Shown piece after piece: positions 1 through 5,004 of a stretch of 5,004 bases of DNA (the first letter of the stretch is position 1; the number at the start of each line of letters is the position of its first letter). This stretch comes from Sulfurovum sp. Lineage in GTDB: Bacteria > Campylobacterota > Campylobacteria > Campylobacterales > Sulfurovaceae. The DNA lies in the NCBI GenBank assembly GCA_022729615.1, contig DZAQ01000092.1, positions 1 to 5,004 on the forward strand. The letters are read 5' to 3'. The notes under the pieces are model-generated. The model made no database searches. It was not told the origin of the DNA and saw nothing but the letters and a program-made list of their open reading frames with translations. Position numbers and translations under genes: made by a program.

Positions 1-60
1 GAGCCCAGAGAAAGCAAAAACTCAGTTACCAAAATTTTAGCCTCGCTTTTATCAAATTCT

Positions 61-69
61 TGTTATAAT
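61..69 (+). promoter_or_regulatory. Extended -10 promoter of the acpP-fabF-accA cluster
   Basis: A perfect TATAAT at 64-69 is preceded by TG at 61-62, which makes an extended -10. It lies 34 bp before the acpP start, so transcription would begin near 76 and leave a leader of under 30 nt. No convincing -35 hexamer is seen around 41-47; instead there are spaced T/A-rich tracts (31-38, 47-53), as is common in Campylobacterota sigma-70 promoters. The transcription start is inferred. Confidence 0.75.
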
Positions 70-90
70 ACCTTGTATTTTTTAACCAAA

Positions 91-97
91 TTAGGAG
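91..97 (+). promoter_or_regulatory. Shine-Dalgarno site of acpP
   Basis: TTAGGAG ends 6 nt before the ATG at 104. The strong site fits the very high expression usual for acyl carrier protein and supports that start. The same heptamer is found in front of the TTG start chosen for fabF. Confidence 0.85.
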
Positions 98-103
98 AGA
101 GTA

Positions 104-334
104 ATGGCAATATTTGACGAAGTAAAAGAGGTAGTTGTAGAGCAGCTCAATGTCAATGGAGATGAGGTACAAGAGGGTTCAAGATTTGTAGAAGATTTGG
201 GTGCAGACAGCCTAGATGTAGTAGAGCTTGTGATGGCGCTTGAAGAGAAGTTTGATATTGAAATTCCTGATGATCAGGCTGAGAAGATCGCAACTGTTGC
301 TGACGCTATCAAATTTATCGAAGAGAATAAATAG
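104..334 (+). CDS. acpP: Acyl carrier protein
   Basis: This 76-residue acidic protein carries growing acyl chains as thioesters on a 4'-phosphopantetheine arm during type II fatty acid synthesis in the cytoplasm, and donates them to lipid synthesis. The attachment site is visible as the DSL motif at residues 35-37, with Ser36 as the modified serine, inside the conserved GADSLDVVELVMALEEKF stretch that begins helix II. The length is typical of bacterial AcpP, and the C-terminus shows the expected helix IV pattern. The ATG at 104 follows a strong SD and an extended -10 promoter, so this is the first gene of the transcript. fabF and accA follow on the same strand, though a 115-bp gap separates it from the fabF start. 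No missing residues or disruptions are seen. Confidence 0.98.
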   Translation: MAIFDEVKEVVVEQLNVNGDEVQEGSRFVEDLGADSLDVVELVMALEEKFDIEIPDDQAEKIATVADAIKFIEENK

Positions 335-343
335 ATAAATATA

Positions 344-360
344 TCCCTCTTTTTGGGGGA
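344..360 (+). other. Small stem-loop in the acpP-fabF spacer
   Basis: Bases 344-349 (TCCCTC) pair with 355-360 (GGGGGA) around a five-T loop, giving 6 bp including one G-U. It starts 9 nt after the acpP stop. Only a short broken T stretch follows (362-364), so it is not a convincing full terminator. It could protect the acpP 3' end, guide RNA processing, or cause partial termination that lowers fabF relative to acpP. The pairing is seen; the function is inferred. Confidence 0.4.
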
Positions 361-437
361 ATTTGTCCAAAGTAATCGCCAGAAGCCCTACAAACAGAGA
401 AAGAGTGTTTCTTGGGATTACTTCTCATAGCAAACAA

Positions 438-444
438 TTAGGAG
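438..444 (+). promoter_or_regulatory. Shine-Dalgarno site deciding the fabF start
   Basis: TTAGGAG lies 5 nt before the TTG at 450. It is identical to the acpP SD and is the only well-placed SD near the 5' end of the fabF frame. The upstream in-frame TTG at 363 has only a G-run two bases before it, which is too close for an SD. Confidence 0.8.
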
Positions 445-449
445 TAAAT

Positions 450-1667
450 TTGAAAAGAGTAGTCGTAACAGGTCTTGGGATGATCAATAGCCTTGGGCAT
501 GACAAGGAGAGTTCATTTGCAGCGATCATAGATGGTCAGTGCGGTATCAAAACAATCGGGCTTTTTGATATTGCGGATTTTCCCGTCAAGATCGCAGGAG
601 AAATAAGTGATTTTGACCCCAATACGGTCATGGATGCCAAAGAGGTCAAAAAGGCTGACCGATTTATCCAGCTTGGTCTGAAGGCAGCACAAGAGGCGAT
701 GGAAGATGCAGAATTACCGCAAGATATCGACAAAGAGCGTTTCGGTATCAGCAGTGCTTCAGGGATCGGCGGGTTGTCGGCGATTGAGAAAAATTCCGTG
801 ATCTGTGAGACTCGCGGACCTCGAAAAATCTCCCCATTCTTTATCCCTTCGGCGCTTGTGAATATGCTCGGCGGTTTTGTCTCTATCTATCACGGATTGA
901 AAGGACCAAACCTCTCAAGCGTCACAGCCTGTGCAGCCGGAACACACGCTATCAATGAGGCGACAAAAACAATCATGCTCGGCGGTGCCGATAGAATGTT
1001 GGTTGTCGGTGCCGAATCTGCGATCTGCGGAGCCGGTGTAGGCGGATTTGCCGCCATGAAAGCATTGAGTACTGACAATGAGAACCCAAAAGCGGCATCT
1101 CGTCCTTTTGACGCAGATCGAAGCGGATTTGTGATGGGCGAGGGTGCAGGGGCGCTTGTGCTCGAAGAGTATGAGGCGGCACTTGCCAGAGGTGCTAGGA
1201 TTTATGGAGAGATTATCGGTTTTGGTGAGAGTTCCGACGCAAATCACATCACTTCGCCTGTGGTAGAGGGACCGCTTCGCGCGATCAATGCAGCGCTCAA
1301 GATGGCAGGCAATCCAAAAATCGACTACATCAATGCGCATGGTACAAGTACGCCGGCAAATGACAAAAACGAAACTGCCGCTATCAAAGAGGCATTTGGC
1401 GGCAAGGAGCAGGCTCCTCCGATCAGCTCTATCAAGGGTCAAATCGGTCATTGTCTTGGAGCTGCCGGCTCTATCGAGGCTGTTGTAACATTGATGGCTA
1501 TGCAAAGAGGTATTTTGCCGCCAACCATCAACTATACGACTCCTGATGCTGATTGCGATCTGGACTATATCCCCAACAAAGCAAGAGAGGCAAGCATCTC
1601 AATTGCGATGAGCAACTCTTTTGGATTCGGCGGAACAAACGGCGTCGTTATCTTCAAGAAGATTTAG
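450..1667 (+). CDS. fabF: Beta-ketoacyl-ACP synthase II
   Basis: FabF condenses malonyl-ACP with acyl-ACP, releasing CO2 and lengthening the chain by two carbons; type II enzymes also handle the palmitoleate to cis-vaccenate step. Read from the TTG at 450, the protein is 405 residues, close to the usual 405-415, and begins M-KRVVVTGLGMINSLG as FabF proteins do. The thiolase-fold Cys-His-His triad is intact: Cys161 in the TACAAG motif, His297 in NAHGTSTP and His334 in IKGQIGHCLGAAGS, with Lys329 in the same segment. The Gly/Phe gate SNSFGFGGTNG sits near the C-terminus. The frame stays open upstream to another TTG at 363, but those 29 codons look nothing like FabF and lack a usable SD. The stop codon TAG overlaps the accA SD, so the two genes are probably translated from one message. 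Confidence 0.96.
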   Translation: MKRVVVTGLGMINSLGHDKESSFAAIIDGQCGIKTIGLFDIADFPVKIAGEISDFDPNTVMDAKEVKKADRFIQLGLKAAQEAMEDAELPQDIDKERFGISSASGIGGLSAIEKNSVICETRGPRKISPFFIPSALVNMLGGFVSIYHGLKGPNLSSVTACAAGTHAINEATKTIMLGGADRMLVVGAESAICGAGVGGFAAMKALSTDNENPKAASRPFDADRSGFVMGEGAGALVLEEYEAALARGARIYGEIIGFGESSDANHITSPVVEGPLRAINAALKMAGNPKIDYINAHGTSTPANDKNETAAIKEAFGGKEQAPPISSIKGQIGHCLGAAGSIEAVVTLMAMQRGILPPTINYTTPDADCDLDYIPNKAREASISIAMSNSFGFGGTNGVVIFKKI

Positions 1668-1671
1668 AGGA
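1666..1671 (+). promoter_or_regulatory. Shine-Dalgarno site of accA overlapping the fabF stop
   Basis: AGAGGA at 1666-1671 lies 8 nt before the accA ATG and shares its first two bases with the fabF TAG at 1665-1667. This tight packing supports a common transcript and possible translational coupling. Confidence 0.75.
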
Positions 1672-1679
1672 ATTGTCTT

Positions 1680-2615
1680 ATGCCAACATATCTTGATTTT
1701 GAGAGTCGTATTGAAACTATCCAAAATGATATAGAGTCGGCAAAGGCAAGACGCGATGAATATGCAGTCGAAACACTTGAAGCTGACCTGGAAAAAGAGG
1801 TTCAAAAAACCTACAGCTCGCTCAATGACTATCAAAAGCTCCACTTGGCTCGCCATCCTGACCGACCCTATTCGCTTGATTATATAAAGATAATACTGCA
1901 TCAAGGCTATGAGATCCATGGTGATCGCGCATTTCATGATGATGGGGCGATGGTCTGTTTCGTCGGCATGATCGGTGATGTGAAGTGTATGGTGATCGGC
2001 GAACAAAAGGGTCGCGGAACGAAAGAGAAGCTTAAACGAAATTTCGGTATGCCCAATCCTGAAGGCTATCGAAAGGCACTCCGCGTCGTTAAAATGGCAG
2101 AAAAATTTAACCTCCCGGTACTCATGCTTATCGACACTCCCGGTGCATATCCCGGGCTTGGTGCAGAAGAGCGCGGGCAGAGTGAAGCGATAGCGAGGAA
2201 TCTATTTGAATTTTCAAGCTGTAGGGTTCCTATGGTTTCCATTGTGATAGGAGAGGGCGGCAGCGGCGGTGCATTGGCGATCGGTGTTGCCGATAGGCTG
2301 GCGATGATGCGCTACTCGGTTTTTTCTGTGATCTCACCCGAGGGGTGCTCTGCTATTTTGTGGAATGATCCTCAAAAGGCGGAGCAGGCAACAAAAGCAA
2401 TGAAGATCACACCGGCTGACCTTTTGGAGCACAAGTTGATCGATGCCGTATTGGATGAGCCGTTGATCGGGGCGCATAGAAATAGAGCGGTTTCTGCGGA
2501 AATCATCAAAAACTATTTCCTCGAATCCGTAAGAGAGTTACGAGAGCTCACATTTGATGAGATGCTTGAGAAACGCTACCAAAGACTTGTGTCGGTCGGC
2601 GCATACGCAGAGTAA
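1680..2615 (+). CDS. accA: Acetyl-CoA carboxylase carboxyltransferase subunit alpha
   Basis: AccA pairs with AccD in the carboxyltransferase component, which moves the carboxyl group from biotinylated AccB to acetyl-CoA and makes malonyl-CoA, the committed step of fatty acid synthesis. The 311 residues match the usual length of about 310-320. The N-terminal helical part (about 1-60) is followed by the crotonase-like domain. Visible signatures are HPDRP (59-63), HGDRAF (80-85), GEQKGRGTKEK (107-117), NFGMPNPEGYRKA (121-133), DTPGAYPGLGAEERGQ (152-167), the glycine-rich GEGGSGGALA (191-200) expected to form the oxyanion site, and SPEGCSAILW (219-228). The ATG at 1680 follows an SD and lies 12 bp after fabF. 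The accD, accB and accC partners are not in the window, which is normal because these genes are often scattered. No defect is seen. Confidence 0.98.
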   Translation: MPTYLDFESRIETIQNDIESAKARRDEYAVETLEADLEKEVQKTYSSLNDYQKLHLARHPDRPYSLDYIKIILHQGYEIHGDRAFHDDGAMVCFVGMIGDVKCMVIGEQKGRGTKEKLKRNFGMPNPEGYRKALRVVKMAEKFNLPVLMLIDTPGAYPGLGAEERGQSEAIARNLFEFSSCRVPMVSIVIGEGGSGGALAIGVADRLAMMRYSVFSVISPEGCSAILWNDPQKAEQATKAMKITPADLLEHKLIDAVLDEPLIGAHRNRAVSAEIIKNYFLESVRELRELTFDEMLEKRYQRLVSVGAYAE

Positions 2616-2629
2616 AAAGAGTTTTACTC
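2610..2629 (+). other. AT-rich stem-loop at the accA stop codon
   Basis: GAGTAAAA (2610-2617) and TTTTACTC (2622-2629) form a perfect 8-bp inverted repeat with an AGAG loop. The left arm contains the accA TAA stop (2613-2615), and the right arm ends 12 nt before the PAP2-gene ATG. It is AT-rich and has no following T-tract, so it is not a classical terminator. It may be a processing site or modulate the downstream start, which lacks an SD. The function is inferred. Confidence 0.45.
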
Positions 2630-2641
2630 ACATACACAGTC

Positions 2642-3268
2642 ATGACTCGACCTAATCCCAAGCTTTTTTCGCTGCTTTTTCTTCTCCTCTTTGTGCTGGT
2701 ACTTTTGGATGTCTCTTTTGAGGGCAAGCTGGTTTGGCTGGATGAGGTGATCTATCAAGCCTCATTGACTTGGCATGCGCCATGGTTGGATAGAATCATG
2801 TGCGCGATCTCTTGGTGCGGTATCCCAAGCAATTTATTTATATTGGTACTCTTTGGGGCTTTTGCGCTTCTCTATAAAAGAGCATGGTCAAATTTATTTT
2901 TTGTGATTTTGAGTTTCTCGGGGTCGGCGATACTTTTTTGGAAAATCAAAGAGTTGGTCGCAAGGGAGAGACCGATAGCATATAGCAGCGAGTTTGCACA
3001 GCAGGGATACTCTTTTCCGTCAGGTCATGCCACTATGTCGATCACATTTTCGCTGGCGCTCTTTTTGCTTCTCTCGCCGGTATTGGAGAAGAGAGACAAA
3101 AGTGCGCTTCTTGCTTTTTGTGTGATTTTCCCGCTTTTGGTCTCATTTTCCCGTATCTACCTGGGGGTACACTATTTGAGTGATGTATTAGGAGGCATGC
3201 TGCTGGGTCTTTTTTGGGTGATGACACTCTCTTGGCTCTTGAGGATTACTCCAATATCCAAACCCTAA
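2642..3268 (+). CDS. PAP2-family membrane phosphatase
   Basis: This is a 208-residue integral membrane phosphatase of the PAP2/PgpB type, which hydrolyses phosphate esters such as phosphatidate, phosphatidylglycerophosphate, undecaprenyl pyrophosphate or lipid A phosphates. All three catalytic motifs are present: Lys103-x6-Arg110-Pro111, Pro126-Ser-Gly-His129, and Ser170-Arg171-x5-His177-x3-Asp181. His177 is the expected nucleophile, aided by Asp181. Hydrophobic stretches near 8-23, 62-78, 84-100, 131-146, 155-170 and 183-200 fit the usual six-helix layout with the active site facing the periplasm. The ATG at 2642 has no recognisable SD and follows accA by 26 bp, so expression may depend on read-through from the fatty-acid genes. 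The 3' end overlaps dbpA on the other strand by 23 bp. The neighbours favour a lipid role, but the exact substrate cannot be read from the sequence. Confidence 0.92.
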   Translation: MTRPNPKLFSLLFLLLFVLVLLDVSFEGKLVWLDEVIYQASLTWHAPWLDRIMCAISWCGIPSNLFILVLFGAFALLYKRAWSNLFFVILSFSGSAILFWKIKELVARERPIAYSSEFAQQGYSFPSGHATMSITFSLALFLLLSPVLEKRDKSALLAFCVIFPLLVSFSRIYLGVHYLSDVLGGMLLGLFWVMTLSWLLRITPISKP

Positions 3269-4613
3269 ACCGCTTCCCTTTGATTTTGCCTTGTTGCAGT
3301 CCCAAATGGGCTCGCTTGAGACTTTGCTTGTCCAGAGCAATGTAGCTATGCAGATCAAACAGATCTATTTTGCCGATATGCTCAGGCGCAATGCCTATCT
3401 CTTTGCTGAGCGCTCCGAGGATATCTCCCGGTCGCAATTTCTGTTTTTTTCCCCCATCAATACAGATCGTTGCATTGGGCGCAAGAAGTGAGAAATTTTT
3501 TTTAATTTCAAGATTTCGCGCTTGGATAAGTTTGAGTGAGGGTGAAAAGGTCATTAGCTTCTCTTGCTCATGGGGCAAAAAGAGGCTGATCGCCATCCCT
3601 TCCGCCCCTGCTCTGGCTGTACGGCCTATTCGATGTGTATAGACCTCCCGCTCTTGCGGCAAGCTGTAGTTTATGACCATATCGATATCCTTGACATCGA
3701 GCCCCCGTGAGGCTATATCGGTCGCGGTCAATACCCTGAGCGAATTGTTTGCAAACCGCAGAAGTCTCTCATGGCGTTGGCGCTGATCGAGATCCCCTTG
3801 GAGATCAAGCGCGTCAATATGATTTTTCTGCAAGAGTTCAGCCAGAGAAAACGCTTCGATTTTTGTGGTGCAAAAGATGATCGCCTTGGCAGGATCGTAG
3901 TGTCCCAACAGACGCAGAAGCATCTCGTCTTTGTTGTGTGCGGATACTTCAAGTCCAAACTGCTCGATTGCCGTATCGGTGTGTGTCGTATCGATTTTGA
4001 CCAGAGTCGGATCGGAGAGGATCTCTTTCGCGAGCTTCTGGATATTGTTTGGGTAGGTGGCGGAAAAGAGCATACTTTGCCGTTTTTTGGGGAGATTGGA
4101 GACTATTTTGGATATCTCGTCATAAAACCCCATATCGAGCATTCTGTCTGCTTCATCGAGTATAAGCGTGTGGATTTTGTGCAGCTGGATCGTGCCTCTT
4201 GAGAGATGGTCTTGGATCCTGCCGGGGGTACCCACGAGGATGTGGGCGCCATTTTCGAGTGAAGCGATTTGGGGGCGCATGGGTGTTCCGCCGCAAAGTG
4301 TAAGTATTTTGAGGTTCTCTTTGAATTGTGCAAGCTGCCGCAGCTCTTTTGAGACTTGATCGGCCAATTCCCTCGTAGGACAGAGGATCAAAGCCTGCGG
4401 GTTACGGTGCTGTGTTTTGATGGCACAAAGAAGCGGGATGCCAAATGCAGCCGTTTTGCCTGAGCCTGTTTTTGCCTGCGCTATGATATCTTTTTGCTCA
4501 AAAAGAAGCGGGATGGCAGATGCTTGTATCGGAGTCATGGTTAAATACCCAAGCTGTTCGAGTCTTGTGATGAGCTCAGTCGGAAGTTGATCGATGGCGG
4601 TAAATGGTTGCAT
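3246..4613 (-). CDS. dbpA: DEAD-box ATP-dependent RNA helicase DbpA
   Basis: DbpA is an ATP-dependent RNA helicase that, in E. coli, is recruited to 23S rRNA hairpin 92 near the peptidyl-transferase centre and acts in large-subunit assembly. The 455 residues show the full core: Q motif with Gln30, Walker A AKTGSGKT (47-54), PTRELA (79-84), TPGR (129-132), DEAD (153-156), SAT (184-186), TDIASRGLDV (298-307) and HRIGRTARAG (327-336). The C-terminal part (about 381-455) has the signatures of the DbpA RNA-binding domain, IDGGKKQKLRPGDILGAL and GKIKGKRFRVWIL, which separate it from RhlE, SrmB and DeaD. The length nearly equals that of the E. coli protein (457). The start has a modest SD, TAGGT at 4620-4624, six bases away. 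It lies downstream of the DUF465 gene on the same strand and overlaps the PAP2 gene tail to tail. The rRNA target is family knowledge, not shown here. Confidence 0.95.
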   Translation of the reverse strand: MQPFTAIDQLPTELITRLEQLGYLTMTPIQASAIPLLFEQKDIIAQAKTGSGKTAAFGIPLLCAIKTQHRNPQALILCPTRELADQVSKELRQLAQFKENLKILTLCGGTPMRPQIASLENGAHILVGTPGRIQDHLSRGTIQLHKIHTLILDEADRMLDMGFYDEISKIVSNLPKKRQSMLFSATYPNNIQKLAKEILSDPTLVKIDTTHTDTAIEQFGLEVSAHNKDEMLLRLLGHYDPAKAIIFCTTKIEAFSLAELLQKNHIDALDLQGDLDQRQRHERLLRFANNSLRVLTATDIASRGLDVKDIDMVINYSLPQEREVYTHRIGRTARAGAEGMAISLFLPHEQEKLMTFSPSLKLIQARNLEIKKNFSLLAPNATICIDGGKKQKLRPGDILGALSKEIGIAPEHIGKIDLFDLHSYIALDKQSLKRAHLGLQQGKIKGKRFRVWILE

Positions 4614-4697
4614 GGTGTGACCTACGGATAAAAATATTTTGGATAAAATGGAGAGTTGAAATTAAGAGTGTGCGGGTGGATTCCCGCAGAAATAAGC
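4614..4697 (-). other. DUF465 gene-dbpA intergenic region
   Basis: This 84-bp spacer holds, in the direction of transcription, a GC-rich stem-loop, then an AT-rich part with two copies of GGATAAAA (+ strand, 4626-4633 and 4641-4648) and the palindrome AAAATATTTT (4631-4640), then the weak dbpA SD. No clear TATAAT hexamer is found on the minus strand, so it is unclear whether dbpA has its own promoter or depends on read-through past the stem-loop. Confidence 0.5.
4671..4688 (-). terminator. GC-rich stem-loop after the DUF465 gene, possible terminator or attenuator
   Basis: TGCGGG (4671-4676) and CCCGCA (4683-4688) form a perfect 6-bp stem around a 6-nt loop, starting 9 nt after the stop codon of the minus-strand DUF465 gene. 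On that strand the bases that follow (CACTCTTAATTTC) are only mildly T-rich, so termination would be partial at best. It is the only GC-rich hairpin noticed between genes in this window. Confidence 0.45.
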
Positions 4698-4922
4698 TTA
4701 TGCTTGTGCTTTTTTGTATTCAAGAATCATATGGAGCGCTTCATCTTTAAGCAGAAGCTTCTCCTTTTTGACAACCTCAAGTTCTGCGTCAGAGAGATGA
4801 AGCCTCCCCTCATCTACATCCTTGGCTTTTTGGTCAAGTTCATTATGTTTTTCAAAAATTTTTGCAAAATGCGCATTTTCTTGTTTGAGATTTGATATCT
4901 CATCTCTATACTCTTTTAGCAT
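4698..4922 (-). CDS. DUF465/YdcH-like small coiled-coil protein
   Basis: This 74-residue, highly charged, helical protein resembles the DUF465 (YdcH) family of small bacterial proteins, whose function is not established. Family features visible are the N-terminal EYRDEISNLKQEN segment, the central FxxHNELD motif (His26-Asp30) and the C-terminal KKEKLLLKDE helix (52-61); the E. coli YdcH protein has matching elements (EYRDLISRLKNEN, FDKHNKLD, KKQKLQLKDE). Heptad-like spacing suggests a two-helix antiparallel coiled coil. There is no signal peptide or membrane segment, so it should be cytoplasmic. The ATG at 4922 has a strong SD (AGGAG, 4929-4933, six bases away) and a perfect TATAAT upstream. 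dbpA follows 84 bp downstream on the same strand, with a stem-loop between. The open frame on the opposite strand is a shadow with no family resemblance. Confidence 0.88.
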   Translation of the reverse strand: MLKEYRDEISNLKQENAHFAKIFEKHNELDQKAKDVDEGRLHLSDAELEVVKKEKLLLKDEALHMILEYKKAQA

Positions 4923-4928
4923 GAGTAA

Positions 4929-4933
4929 CTCCT
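4929..4933 (-). promoter_or_regulatory. Shine-Dalgarno site of the DUF465 gene
   Basis: AGGAG on the minus strand lies 6 nt before the ATG whose first base is 4922. It fixes that start and supports this strand as the coding one. Confidence 0.8.
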
Positions 4934-4949
4934 ATTTTTTGTTTTCCCC

Positions 4950-4955
4950 ATTATA
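4950..4955 (-). promoter_or_regulatory. -10 element of the DUF465 gene
   Basis: A perfect TATAAT is read on the minus strand (ATTATA on +), 27 bp before the start codon, giving a short leader with an AGGAG SD. No standard -35 is seen at the expected distance, as at the acpP promoter. A 10-bp palindrome (4970-4979) lies about 14 bp upstream, over the normal -35 region. Confidence 0.65.
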
Positions 4956-4969
4956 TCTTTTTTGATGTT

Positions 4970-4979
4970 AGAGTACTCT
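4970..4979. repeat. 10-bp perfect palindrome AGAGTACTCT
   Basis: AGAGTACTCT equals its own reverse complement. It sits over the -35 position of the DUF465-gene promoter and within the probable divergent intergenic region at the right edge. It could be an operator half or whole site, but a single 10-bp palindrome can arise by chance and no known regulator consensus is recognised. Confidence 0.3.
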
Positions 4980-4996
4980 TTGATTCTCAAAAATAC

Positions 4997-5001
4997 AAGG
5001 A
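4997..5001 (+). promoter_or_regulatory. Possible SD of a divergent gene starting beyond the window
   Basis: AAGGA appears on the + strand four bases before a purine/pyrimidine mix at the window edge, in a stretch with no other gene. If a start codon follows just past 5004, this would be the SD of a gene transcribed away from the DUF465 gene. The start codon cannot be seen. Confidence 0.3.
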
Positions 5002-5004
5002 ACT

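Noticed and set aside
1..60. Possible 3' end of an upstream gene such as fabG, which often precedes acpP
   Set aside because: None of the three forward frames in 1-60 gives a recognisable FabG C-terminus. The stretch looks like AT-rich intergenic sequence before the acpP promoter.
363..449. N-terminal 29-codon extension of FabF from TTG 363
   Set aside because: It has no usable SD, no similarity to FabF N-termini, and a better start with a strong SD at 450.
915..1505. Long open frame (196 codons) on the minus strand inside fabF
   Set aside because: It lies wholly within the well-supported fabF frame, has a Cys/Arg/His/Ser-rich composition typical of antisense translation, shows no family motif, and is a codon-usage shadow.
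1599..2006. Open frame of 135 codons on the minus strand across the fabF-accA junction
   Set aside because: It is antisense to two strongly supported genes, and its translation shows no recognisable domain.
3771..4202. Open frame of 143 codons on the plus strand inside dbpA
   Set aside because: It lies opposite the conserved helicase core of dbpA, and its translation matches no family I recognise.
4656..4895. Plus-strand open frame of 79 codons opposite the DUF465 gene
   Set aside because: The minus-strand frame has family motifs, a strong SD and a perfect -10. The plus-strand translation is Phe/Leu/Cys-rich, as expected for the complement of a charged helical protein.
1..5004. CRISPR array, tRNA or rRNA genes, transposon ends or phage genes
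   Set aside because: On reading both strands I saw no regularly spaced repeats, cloverleaf-like segment, transposase motif or terminal inverted repeats. All major coding regions are housekeeping genes.

Overview
The window looks like an ordinary chromosomal housekeeping segment of a Campylobacterota (Epsilonproteobacteria) bacterium, plausibly a Sulfurimonas/Sulfuricurvum/Sulfurovum-type organism. This rests on the acpP-fabF-accA gene order, the style of the encoded proteins, and promoters that have a clear TATAAT -10 but no recognisable -35. The genus is inference; no rRNA or other decisive marker is present. I see no mobile element, CRISPR array, tRNA or phage gene.

Left half (about 60-3268, + strand): a fatty-acid synthesis cluster. 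A strong extended -10 promoter (61-69) precedes acpP (104-334, acyl carrier protein). A 115-bp spacer with a small stem-loop follows, then fabF (450-1667, beta-ketoacyl-ACP synthase II, best read from a TTG start) and accA (1680-2615, acetyl-CoA carboxylase carboxyltransferase alpha subunit). A PAP2-family membrane phosphatase (2642-3268) follows accA after 26 bp and is probably co-transcribed. AccA, with subunits encoded elsewhere, makes malonyl-CoA. ACP carries the growing acyl chain and FabF elongates it. The PAP2 protein probably removes phosphate from a lipid or isoprenoid substrate at the membrane.

Right half (3246-4922, - strand): dbpA (3246-4613), a DEAD-box RNA helicase with the DbpA-type C-terminal RNA-binding domain. 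It converges on the PAP2 gene and overlaps its 3' end by 23 bp. Upstream of dbpA, on the same strand, is a small DUF465/YdcH-like coiled-coil gene (4698-4922) with its own SD and a perfect TATAAT -10. A GC-rich stem-loop lies just after its stop codon. The last 25 bp carry an SD-like AAGGA on the + strand, suggesting a divergent gene begins just past the edge.

No previously undescribed system is evident. The points worth a second look are regulatory and architectural: the fabF start site, the acpP-fabF and accA-PAP2 stem-loops, the convergent overlap, and a 10-bp palindrome next to the DUF465-gene promoter.
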